A model generated the notes under the pieces. That model saw nothing but the letters and a program-made list of their open reading frames with translations, searched no databases and was not told the origin of the DNA. A program made the translations under genes and the position numbers. Of a stretch of 64,000 bases of DNA, positions 33,577 to 41,373 are shown in pieces. The DNA lies in contig NZ_JBIGIB010000003.1 in NCBI RefSeq assembly GCF_043555935.1, positions 682,001 through 746,000 of the forward strand. Direction: 5' to 3'. The stretch is from Pelomonas baiyunensis. GTDB lineage: Bacteria; Pseudomonadota; Gammaproteobacteria; Burkholderiales; Burkholderiaceae_C. Each line of letters starts with the position of its first letter. Position 1 is the first letter of the stretch.

Positions 33577-34575
33577 TTGCGCCCCGTGCTTCATCTGCTG
33601 CTGGCCCTGTGCGCGGCTTCGTGCTCGGCGGCTTGGGCCCAAAGTCCGGCGCCCACGCTGACCCTGGAGCAACTGCCCCGCCCCACCATGCCGCCGGGCG
33701 AAAAGGGCCCGGTGGTGCCCGCGCAGGTGGAGCGCTGGCGGCAGGAAGCCAAGGCGCTGGAGTACGGCGACGGCGTGCCGCGCAACGAGGTGGCGGCGGC
33801 CAAGCTGTACTGCCGGGCCGCACGCTATGGCGACGCCGAGGCGCAGTTCAGCCTGGGGTGGATGCTGACCAATGCGCGCGGCATCCAGCGCAACGATGCC
33901 GAAGCCGCCCACATGTTCGCCGCGGCGGCTGAGCAAGGCATGGCCCAGGCGCAGAACATGCTGGATCGCATGGGCGGCACGCCGTTGGGCGACCCGCCGC
34001 CCTGCCTGCGCCCGCCCGAGAACGACCCGCTCATCGCCGCTGCCGCCCCGCCGCCGCCCGTGGCGCCCAAGCTGGGCGGACCGCCGGGCAGCATCCCGGG
34101 CTTCTTCGCGGTGCCCGAGCCGGCCCAGGCGCCGCCTGCACTGGTGAACTACGTGAAGCTGGTGGCGCCGGAGTACAAGCTGTCGCCCAGCCTGGTGCTG
34201 GCGGTGATTGCGGCCGAATCCAACTTCGACGCCACGGCCGTGTCGCCCAAGAAGGCGCAGGGGCTGATGCAGTTGCTGCCCGAAACGGCCGCGCGCTTCA
34301 AGATCACCAAGCTCAGCGACCCGACCCAAAACGTGCGCGCCGGCATGGCCTACCTGCAGTGGCTGCTGGCCTACTTTGAAGGCAGCGTGCCGCTGGCCCT
34401 GGCCGGGTACAACGCCGGCGAGCGGGCGGTGGAGCGCTACCGTGGCGTGCCGCCTTACGCCGAGACGCGGCTGTACGTGCTCAAGATCCTGGCCGCCGTG
34501 GCTGGGCAGCGCAGCCACCCGTTCGACGCCAAGGTGACGCCGGCCAGCCCGGTGCTGCCGCTGATTCGGCGCTGA
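33577..34575 (+). CDS. Lytic transglycosylase with Sel1-type repeats
   Basis: 332 aa beginning at TTG 33577 (GTG 33586 is the alternative; the TTG start keeps a charged residue ahead of the signal peptide LLLALCAASCSAAWA). Residues about 50-130 are Sel1-like repeats (KLYCRAARYGDAEAQFSLGWML). The SLT domain near residue 200 shows the catalytic Glu in VIAAESNFDATA, then GLMQLLPETAARF and AGYNAGERAVERY. It should cleave peptidoglycan glycan strands in the periplasm. The pairing of Sel1 repeats with SLT suggests a partner-binding function. Confidence 0.9.
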   Translation: MRPVLHLLLALCAASCSAAWAQSPAPTLTLEQLPRPTMPPGEKGPVVPAQVERWRQEAKALEYGDGVPRNEVAAAKLYCRAARYGDAEAQFSLGWMLTNARGIQRNDAEAAHMFAAAAEQGMAQAQNMLDRMGGTPLGDPPPCLRPPENDPLIAAAAPPPPVAPKLGGPPGSIPGFFAVPEPAQAPPALVNYVKLVAPEYKLSPSLVLAVIAAESNFDATAVSPKKAQGLMQLLPETAARFKITKLSDPTQNVRAGMAYLQWLLAYFEGSVPLALAGYNAGERAVERYRGVPPYAETRLYVLKILAAVAGQRSHPFDAKVTPASPVLPLIRR

Positions 34576-34735
34576 TCCGTCGCTGATCTGCTGCGGTTGC
34601 GGGGGCTGGGGGCTCCGGCATCGGCAGGCCGCGTGAATTCCTGCCTCTGGGTGGCCCCTCCCTGCGCTGGGCTTGCGGGTGCTGCGGGTTAGCCTGCGGT
34701 ATCAGCCGGCCGCCATGAGGCCCCCGGCTCGAACC

Positions 34736-35917
34736 ATGCCGCCCAGCCCTGAAGCCTTGAACATCGACACCCTGTTGAGGGTGTACCTCGTGGTCACCGC
34801 CGTCCTGGCCGTGACCAGCTGGGGAGGGGCGCGTCACCTCAAAGAGCGAGGCAGCTTGCGGCTGTGGGCCTGGGCGTTCGGCGCCTCGGCCCTGACGCAG
34901 GCCGTGCGCCAGGTGCTGCTGCTGACGGACGCCTCGCGCGCCTGGCTGACGGTGGGGCACCTGGGCGGCTTGTGGTCTACCGCGCTGCTGTTGTGGGGCT
35001 TGAGCCTCTTTCTCGGTCAGGCGGCGCCGTGGCGGCGCTTGCTGTTGGTGGGCGGGCTGGCGTCCGTGGCTTGCCCGCTGTTGGCCGCCAGCGTCGGGGG
35101 CTTGTGGCCTTCTTTGGCGCTGAGCACGGCGGTTGCGGCCGCGCTGTCGTTCTGGGCCGGCCTGAAGGCCTGGGGTGCGTGGCGGCAGCAGGGCGGTTTC
35201 CCGTGGGGTTTGTTGACCTTCAGCCTGATGTTGGCGGCGGTGGTGTACGTCGGGCGCAGCCTGGATGCCTGGCCCGCCCTGGCGCGCGGGCCGGACCCGT
35301 TCCAGCACGCCAATGCCATCGGTCTGCTCGCCCTGATAGCCCTGACGCTGTTGCAAGCCCTGTCGCTGCTGCTGCTGTTGCAAGACCGCGCCATGCGCCG
35401 CATCCAGCAACTCATCGAGATCGATGTGCTGACCGGCCTGTTCAACCGACGCGGGTTCGAGGACCGACTGCGCCGCCTGCTGGCCCGCGCCAGCGCCCAG
35501 CCGCCGGTGCTGGCCGTGCTGGATGTGGACCACTTCAAGCGCATCAACGACAGCCACGGCCACGCGGTGGGGGATGCGGTGTTGAGCGGCATCGGGGCCC
35601 GGCTGCGCGCCACGCTGCGGCCGACCGATGTGGCGGTGCGCTTGGGCGGCGAAGAGTTTGCGGTGATCTGGGCCCAGGTCGACCCGCCCGACCCCGGCGG
35701 TGACGCCCGCCTGGGCGAGCGCCTGCGCGAAGCCGTGGCGGCCGAACCCTTCATGACCGAGGCCGGCCCGCTGCACGTGACCGTCAGCGTGGGCGTGGCG
35801 CGGGCAGGCGGAACGGCCGCATCGCCCGAGACGCCCGCCCAGCTGTTCAGCCGCGCCGACCAGGCCTTGTATGCCGCCAAGGCGGCAGGGCGGGATCGGG
35901 TGCTGACCGCGGCCTGA
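34736..35917 (+). CDS. Membrane diguanylate cyclase (GGEEF)
   Basis: 393 aa from ATG 34736 (ATG 34715 is also possible; neither has a clear ribosome site). Six to seven helices occupy residues 1-215, with no recognised ligand domain. The GGDEF domain is intact: IEIDVLTGLFNRRGFEDRL, VLDVDHFKRINDSHGHAVGD and RLGGEEFAVIWAQ, with RPTD as I-site. Gene order places it right after the lytic transglycosylase on the same strand. It is the fourth GGDEF protein within 15 kb. Confidence 0.92.
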   Translation: MPPSPEALNIDTLLRVYLVVTAVLAVTSWGGARHLKERGSLRLWAWAFGASALTQAVRQVLLLTDASRAWLTVGHLGGLWSTALLLWGLSLFLGQAAPWRRLLLVGGLASVACPLLAASVGGLWPSLALSTAVAAALSFWAGLKAWGAWRQQGGFPWGLLTFSLMLAAVVYVGRSLDAWPALARGPDPFQHANAIGLLALIALTLLQALSLLLLLQDRAMRRIQQLIEIDVLTGLFNRRGFEDRLRRLLARASAQPPVLAVLDVDHFKRINDSHGHAVGDAVLSGIGARLRATLRPTDVAVRLGGEEFAVIWAQVDPPDPGGDARLGERLREAVAAEPFMTEAGPLHVTVSVGVARAGGTAASPETPAQLFSRADQALYAAKAAGRDRVLTAA

Positions 35918-36031
35918 GCGTCGCGTCGCGCTGGCCCCTCGATCGCGGGGGCGCTGCGCGTGGGGCAGGGTAAGCCCTCGCTACAGTCTCGCCCTCGCGC
36001 CGCCCGGGAGGGGCGGCACAGGGAGAACGCA

Positions 36032-37840
36032 ATGATTCGACGTGGGTGGAGCCGCCTGTTCTGGGTGCGGCTGGGGCTGTTTTTGGTGGCGGTGTTCGGG
36101 GGCGGGAGTGCGCATGCCGCCTGCGCTGCGGGCACCTGGTCCGCGGACGGGGTGACGAACTGCCAGCCGACGCCGCCGGGGTCCTACGCCCCCGCGCCAG
36201 GAACGACGGCGCCACAGATCTGCCCGGCCGGCTACTTCTGCCCGGCGGGGGCGGTGCAGCCGACGATGGCGCCCCCGGGCTCCTACATCACCTCGTCAGG
36301 GGCCTCGGCGCCCAACCGCTGCCCCGCGGGCTATTACTGCACCGGCGGTTCCGCCATCGCGGCCGCGCCCGCGGGCACCTACGCGCCGGCGGGCTCCGCC
36401 GCTGCCATCACCTGCCCGGCGGGCGCCTACTGCCTTGTCGCGTCCGCGGCGCCGACGCCGGCCCCGGCGGGCAGCTATGTTCCCAACACGGGCGCACGGT
36501 CGGCGGCAGACGCCGTCACGTGTCCGGCGGGGGCGTACTGCCTGGCGGGTTCGGTGGCGCCCACTGCCACGCCGCCCGGCACCTACATCGCCGCGACGGG
36601 GGCGACCTCCGCGGCTGCGGCCCTGATGTGCCCGGCAGGCTACTTCTGCACGGCGGGTGCAACGCGGCCGACGTTCGCGCCGCCCGGCACTTACATCACC
36701 CAGCTGGGAGCCACAGCGCCTCAAACCTGCCCGGGGGGCTACTTCTGCACGGGCGGCTCCGCCATCGCCGCAGCGCCTGCAGGCACGTATGCGCCGGCCG
36801 GTTCTGCGGCCAGCACCGTGTGCCCGGCGGGCTCGTACTGCCCGGCCGCTTCGGCCGCTCCCACGGCCGCCCGGGCCGGCACCTACGTGCCCAACCCAGG
36901 CGCCCGGTCGGCGGCGGATGCCCTGACCTGCCCGGCGGGCTCGTATTGCGTTGCGGGCGCTGCGGCACCCGTGGCCGCACCGGCGGGCACGTACATCTCA
37001 GCATCGGGTGCTACGTCGTCGGCCGCGGCCCTGATGTGCCCGGCGGGCTACTACTGCCCGGCGGGTGCGGCGAAGCCCACGATGGCCCCTCCGGGCACGT
37101 ACATCACCATGGCCGGTGCGACGGCGCCGCAGCCGTGCCCGGCGGGCTACGTCTGCACGGGCGGCTCGGCCATCGCTGCGGCGCCTGCTGGCACCTACGC
37201 GCCGGCGGGCTCGGCGGTGGCCACCCTTTGCCCGGCCGGAACCTACTGCCCCGTGGCGTCGGCCGTGCCGCAGACGACGCCAGCGGGCGCCTACTCCCTG
37301 GTGGGCGCGAGCCGGCCGACTGCCTGCGCCGCCGACACCACCTCGTACGGCGGCGCCTCGGCCTGCCGTGGGTTGGTGGCGGGGGCGGGCGTCGGCCCCA
37401 GTGCGCTGATTCGCTCCGAGCTGGACTTCGGCAGCGTCGACACCGGTGCCAGTTCGACGCTGCGTTTGCAGTTGGCGAACGATGCGCAGCGCACGGCCGT
37501 GGGCGCTCAGCTGTTCGATCTGTCGGTGTTGACGCTCGCGCTGGGCGGTGCTCCGGGCTTCCAGCTGGCGTCGCCCTGGCAGCCCACGGTGCTGGGCGCC
37601 GGTCAGTCCTTGTGGCTGGACGTGGTGTACACCGGGGGCGCGACGGGTGCGCAGTTGGGCTGGCTGAGCTTGCAGACCGACCAGGGTGCGGGCTTTGGCG
37701 CCGCGGGCCAAGTGTTTCAGGTGGCCCTGAAGGCGATGACGCCGGCCGTGGCACGGGTGCCGGAACCCACTGGCTTGGTGGGGTTGGCCCTGGTGCTGGC
37801 CTGCGGGGCCTCGCTCCGGGCCCGTCGCCAGCGCCGCTGA
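36032..37840 (+). CDS. PEP-CTERM surface protein made of CPAGxYC repeats
   Basis: 602 aa. ATG 36032 follows GGGAGAA. A signal peptide (LFLVAVFGGGSAHA) leads to about eleven 31-36-aa units, each P[AP]G[ST]Y...CPAG[YAS][YF]C..., with two cysteines. These recall GCC2/GCC3-type cysteine repeats better known from eukaryotic surface proteins. Next is a domain resembling choice-of-anchor proteins (LDFGSVDTGASSTLRLQLAN). The end is a PEP-CTERM sorting signal: VPEP, a hydrophobic helix, then RARRQRR. Exosortase cleavage would release it to the cell surface or matrix. No exosortase is in the window. Confidence 0.88.
   Translation: MIRRGWSRLFWVRLGLFLVAVFGGGSAHAACAAGTWSADGVTNCQPTPPGSYAPAPGTTAPQICPAGYFCPAGAVQPTMAPPGSYITSSGASAPNRCPAGYYCTGGSAIAAAPAGTYAPAGSAAAITCPAGAYCLVASAAPTPAPAGSYVPNTGARSAADAVTCPAGAYCLAGSVAPTATPPGTYIAATGATSAAAALMCPAGYFCTAGATRPTFAPPGTYITQLGATAPQTCPGGYFCTGGSAIAAAPAGTYAPAGSAASTVCPAGSYCPAASAAPTAARAGTYVPNPGARSAADALTCPAGSYCVAGAAAPVAAPAGTYISASGATSSAAALMCPAGYYCPAGAAKPTMAPPGTYITMAGATAPQPCPAGYVCTGGSAIAAAPAGTYAPAGSAVATLCPAGTYCPVASAVPQTTPAGAYSLVGASRPTACAADTTSYGGASACRGLVAGAGVGPSALIRSELDFGSVDTGASSTLRLQLANDAQRTAVGAQLFDLSVLTLALGGAPGFQLASPWQPTVLGAGQSLWLDVVYTGGATGAQLGWLSLQTDQGAGFGAAGQVFQVALKAMTPAVARVPEPTGLVGLALVLACGASLRARRQRR
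36272..37294 (+). repeat. 408-bp higher-order tandem repeat within the PEP-CTERM gene
   Basis: Four distinguishable unit types, A to D, follow in the order ABCD-ABCD-AB. The equivalent Pro codon of each A unit is at 36272, 36680 and 37088, exactly 408 bp (136 aa) apart. A units share GATAPxxCPAGYxCTGGSAI, and C units share GARSAADA. The larger block was therefore duplicated after the units had diverged. Confidence 0.85.
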
Positions 37841-37882
37841 GGCGCTGGGGCCCTTTTGCTGGGGGCGGCGTTCAGCGTCTGC

Positions 37883-37903
37883 CCCGGCCCTCAACGGGCC
37901 GGG
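37883..37903. terminator. Strong hairpin between convergent genes
   Basis: CCCGGCCC and GGGCCGGG form a perfect 8-bp stem around tcaac, between the PEP-CTERM gene stop and the icmF stop. It has no long T-run but is well placed as a bidirectional terminator. Confidence 0.55.
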
Positions 37904-37925
37904 TTGAGCCGGCGCGCCTGGCGCG

Positions 37926-40900
37926 TCACATGCTGCGGCGGTACTGCCCGCCCACCTCGAACAGCGCGCCGGTGATCTGGCCGAGCGAGCACACGCGCAC
38001 CGCGTCCATCAGCACCTCGAACACGTTCTTGTTCTCGATGACCGCCTGTTGAAGCTTGGCCAGCATGGCGGGCGCCTGGGCGGCGTGGCGGGTGTGGAAG
38101 TCGGCCAGGCGGGTGAGCTGGCTTTGCTTTTCCTCGTCGGTCGAGCGGGCCAGTTCGATGTGCTCCGGCACCGGGTCGCCCTTGGGGTTGCGGAAGGTGT
38201 TGACGCCGATGATGGGGTACTCGCCGGTGTGCTTGAGCATCTCGTAGTGCATCGACTCTTCCTGGATGCGGCCGCGCTGGTAGCCGGTCTCCATGGCGCC
38301 GAGCACGCCGCCGCGCTCGCTGATGCGTTCGAACTCACGCAGCACCGCTTCTTCCACCAGCTCGGTTAGCTCGTCGATGATGAACGCGCCCTGGCTCGGG
38401 TTCTCGTTCTTGGCCAGGCCCCACTCGCGGTTGATGATGAGCTGGATGGCCATCGCGCGGCGCACGCTGTCTTCGGTGGGCGTCGTGATCGCCTCGTCGA
38501 ACGCGTTGGTGTGCAGCGAGTTGCAGTTGTCGTAGATCGCGATCAGCGCCTGCAGCGTGGTGCGGATGTCGTTGAACGCGATCTCTTGCGCGTGCAGGCT
38601 GCGGCCCGAGGTCTGCACGTGGTACTTCAGCTTCTGGGAGCGCTCGTTGGCGCCGTAGCGGTCACGCATGGCCACGGCCCAGATGCGGCGGGCCACGCGG
38701 CCGAGCACGGTGTACTCCGGGTCCATGCCGTTGCTGAAGAAGAACGACAGGTTGGGCGCGAAGTCGTCGATGTGCATGCCGCGCGCCAGGTACGCCTCCA
38801 CGAAGGTGAAGCCGTTGGAGAGCGTCAGCGCCAGCTGGCTGATCGGGTTGGCACCGGCTTCGGCGATGTGATAGCCGCTGATGGACACCGAGTAGAAGTT
38901 GCGCACGTTGTGGTGCACGAAGTACTCGGCGATGTCGCCCATCACCTTCAGGCTGAACTCGGTCGAAAAGATGCAGGTGTTCTGGCCCTGGTCTTCCTTC
39001 AGGATGTCCGCCTGCACGGTGCCGCGCACATTGGCCAGCACCCAGTCCTTGATCTTGGCGGCTTCGTCGGCGGTCGGCTCACGGCCGTTGTCGGCCTTGA
39101 ACTTGGCCAGGTTCTGATCGATGGCCGTGTTCATGAACATGGCCAGGATGCTGGGCGCCGGGCCATTGATGGTCATCGACACGCTGGTGCTGGGGTTGCA
39201 CAGGTCGAAGCCGTCGTACAGCACCTTCATGTCGTCCAGCGTGGCGATGCTCACGCCGCTGTTGCCCACCTTGCCGTAGATGTCGGGCCGCGGGGCGGGG
39301 TCGGCGCCGTAGAGCGTGACCGAGTCGAACGCGGTGGACAGGCGCTTGGCGGGCATGCCTTCGCTGACGAGCTTGAAGCGGCGGTTGGTGCGGAAGGCAT
39401 CGCCTTCGCCGGCGAACATGCGGGTCGGGTCTTCACCCTCGCGCTTGAACGCGAACACGCCGGCCGCGTACGGGAAGCTGCCGGGCACGTTCTCCAGCAT
39501 CAGCCACTTCAGCAGCTCGCCGTGGCATTCGTAGGTGGGCAGCACGACCTTGCGGATCTTGGTGCCCGACAGGCTTTGCGTGACCAGCGCGGTGCGGATC
39601 TCCTTGTCGCGGATCTTCACCACGTACTCGTCGCCCGCGTAGGCCTTGACCATGTCGGGCCACTGCTGCAGCAGCTGGCGGGCGTCGCCGTCGAGTTTGG
39701 CGCGGCGCTGCTCGGCCAGGTCGGCCAGCGCGGTGCGGGCGCCGTTCTTCTCGGGGTTGGCGGCCAGCAGCATGTCGCGGCTGGCTTCGAGTTGCTGGAT
39801 CTCGCGGGCCAGCGCGGCCTGGCGGCGGGCACGGCCCTTGTAGCTGCGCACGGTCTCGCTGATGTCGGCCAGGTAGCGCACGCGGTTGGGCGGCACGATG
39901 GGCGTTTGGTGCGTGCTGTGGCGGGTGTCCACGCGCGGCAGGCGGCCTTCGGCCAGCGGCAGGCCCAGGGCGCCCAGGCGCACCTTCAAGGCCTGGTACA
40001 GCGCGGTCACGCCGTCGTCGTTGAAGCGGCTGGCCATGGTGCCGAACACCGGCATGGTGTCGGGCATCACGGTGAAGGCTTCGCGGTTGCGCTGCACCTG
40101 CTTGGCCACGTCGCGCAGGGCGTCGAGCGAGCCCTTGCGGTCGAACTTGTTGATGGCCACGAACTCGGCGAAGTCCAGCATGTCGATCTTCTCGAGCTGG
40201 CTGGCGGCGCCGAACTCCGGCGTCATCACGTACATGGGCACATCCACCAGCGGCACGATGGCCGCGTCGCCCTGGCCGATGCCGGAGGTCTCGACGATGA
40301 CGAGGTCAAAGCCCGCCACCTTGGCGGCGGCGATGACGTCGGGCAGCGCGGGCGAAATCTCGGAGCCGAAGTCGCGCGTGGCGAGGGAGCGCATGAACAC
40401 GCGGGCGCCGTTGCTCCACGGGCTGATCGCGTTCATGCGGATGCGGTCGCCCAGCAGCGCGCCACCGCTCTTGCGGCGCGACGGGTCGATGGAGATGAGC
40501 GCGACGCGGAGCTGGTCGCCCTGGTCCAGCCGCAGGCGGCGGATGAGTTCGTCGGTCAGGCTGGACTTGCCGGCGCCACCGGTGCCGGTGATGCCGAGCA
40601 CGGGGGTCTTGATGTCTTTGGCTTGCGCGCGCAGCGCGTCGACGATGGCGCTGTCGGCCTTGCCGTTTTCGAGCGCGGTGAGCAGTTGAGCGAGCGAACG
40701 CCACGCGGCTTCCGTGTGGCCGGTGATGGCCGACAGCGCCTTGGGCGCGTGGACGCTGAAGTCCTGGTCGGCCTTCATGACCATCTCGCCGATCATCCCT
40801 TGCAGGCCCATGCGCTGGCCGTCCTCGGGGCTGAAGATGCGCACGCCATGTTCGGCCAGTTCGCGGATCTCGGCCGGCACGATGACGCCGCCGCCGCCGC

Positions 40901-41216
40901 CGAACACCTGGATGTGCTCGCCGCCCCGTTCCTTCAGCAGCTGCACCATGTACTTGAAGTACTCGACGTGCCCGCCCTGGTAGGAGCTGATGGCAATGCC
41001 TTGGGCGTCTTCTTGCAGCGCGGCCGTGACGACCTCGTCCACCGAGCGGTTGTGCCCGAGGTGAATCACCTCGGCGCCCATGTTTTGCAGGATGCGCCGC
41101 ATGATGTTGATGGCGGCGTCATGCCCGTCGAACAGGCTGGCGGCGGTGACGAAACGGACCTTGTGGGTCGGGCGGTACTCGGCGAGCGCTTTGTGGTCGG
41201 CGGCGAGATCGGTCAT
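37926..41216 (-). CDS. icmF: Fused isobutyryl-CoA mutase IcmF
   Basis: 1,096 aa joining three modules. Residues about 15-150 are the cobalamin-binding domain (TAASLFDGHDAAINIMRRILQNMG). The middle is a MeaB/ArgK-like G-protein chaperone (GITGTGGAGKSSLTDELIRRL; SIDPSRRKSGGALLGDR). The C-terminus is the mutase barrel (YGADPAPRPDIYGKVGNSGVSIAT and SVSISGYHIAEAGANPISQLALTLSNGF). IcmF interconverts isobutyryl-CoA and butyryl-CoA, and also acts on isovaleryl-CoA, using adenosylcobalamin, linking valine breakdown to beta-oxidation. ATG 41216 follows GGAG. A palindromic operator lies 38 bp upstream. Confidence 0.97.
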   Translation of the reverse strand: MTDLAADHKALAEYRPTHKVRFVTAASLFDGHDAAINIMRRILQNMGAEVIHLGHNRSVDEVVTAALQEDAQGIAISSYQGGHVEYFKYMVQLLKERGGEHIQVFGGGGGVIVPAEIRELAEHGVRIFSPEDGQRMGLQGMIGEMVMKADQDFSVHAPKALSAITGHTEAAWRSLAQLLTALENGKADSAIVDALRAQAKDIKTPVLGITGTGGAGKSSLTDELIRRLRLDQGDQLRVALISIDPSRRKSGGALLGDRIRMNAISPWSNGARVFMRSLATRDFGSEISPALPDVIAAAKVAGFDLVIVETSGIGQGDAAIVPLVDVPMYVMTPEFGAASQLEKIDMLDFAEFVAINKFDRKGSLDALRDVAKQVQRNREAFTVMPDTMPVFGTMASRFNDDGVTALYQALKVRLGALGLPLAEGRLPRVDTRHSTHQTPIVPPNRVRYLADISETVRSYKGRARRQAALAREIQQLEASRDMLLAANPEKNGARTALADLAEQRRAKLDGDARQLLQQWPDMVKAYAGDEYVVKIRDKEIRTALVTQSLSGTKIRKVVLPTYECHGELLKWLMLENVPGSFPYAAGVFAFKREGEDPTRMFAGEGDAFRTNRRFKLVSEGMPAKRLSTAFDSVTLYGADPAPRPDIYGKVGNSGVSIATLDDMKVLYDGFDLCNPSTSVSMTINGPAPSILAMFMNTAIDQNLAKFKADNGREPTADEAAKIKDWVLANVRGTVQADILKEDQGQNTCIFSTEFSLKVMGDIAEYFVHHNVRNFYSVSISGYHIAEAGANPISQLALTLSNGFTFVEAYLARGMHIDDFAPNLSFFFSNGMDPEYTVLGRVARRIWAVAMRDRYGANERSQKLKYHVQTSGRSLHAQEIAFNDIRTTLQALIAIYDNCNSLHTNAFDEAITTPTEDSVRRAMAIQLIINREWGLAKNENPSQGAFIIDELTELVEEAVLREFERISERGGVLGAMETGYQRGRIQEESMHYEMLKHTGEYPIIGVNTFRNPKGDPVPEHIELARSTDEEKQSQLTRLADFHTRHAAQAPAMLAKLQQAVIENKNVFEVLMDAVRVCSLGQITGALFEVGGQYRRSM

Positions 41217-41253
41217 GGTGTGTCTCCTTGCTCGGCGCGAATTCTAGGCGGCC

Positions 41254-41278
41254 AATTGACGTTAACGTCAATTAAACC
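41254..41278. promoter_or_regulatory. Palindromic operator upstream of icmF and the OPT gene
   Basis: TTGACGTTAACGTCAA (41256-41271) is a perfect palindrome, extended by AATT on both arms. Its right flank TTAAACC continues to 41278. A copy matching at 22 of 23 bases lies at 45690-45712 before the isovaleryl-CoA dehydrogenase gene. The form resembles MerR-family LiuR-type operators of branched-chain catabolism genes. A -35-like TTGACG of icmF falls inside it. Confidence 0.65.
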
Positions 41279-41373
41279 CCGAGGCAGCCGTTCAGGGTTA
41301 TCCGGCCCCGGCGGCGGCGCCTGCTGCCGCGATGATGCGCGCCTCGCCCATCCGGCGTTTGAACCCTTCCAGC

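Noticed and set aside
36272..37294. Repeats considered as a possible CRISPR array or non-coding satellite
   Set aside because: Period is 408 bp, reading frame is continuous and codes for Cys-pair units in a protein with signal peptide and PEP-CTERM tail.
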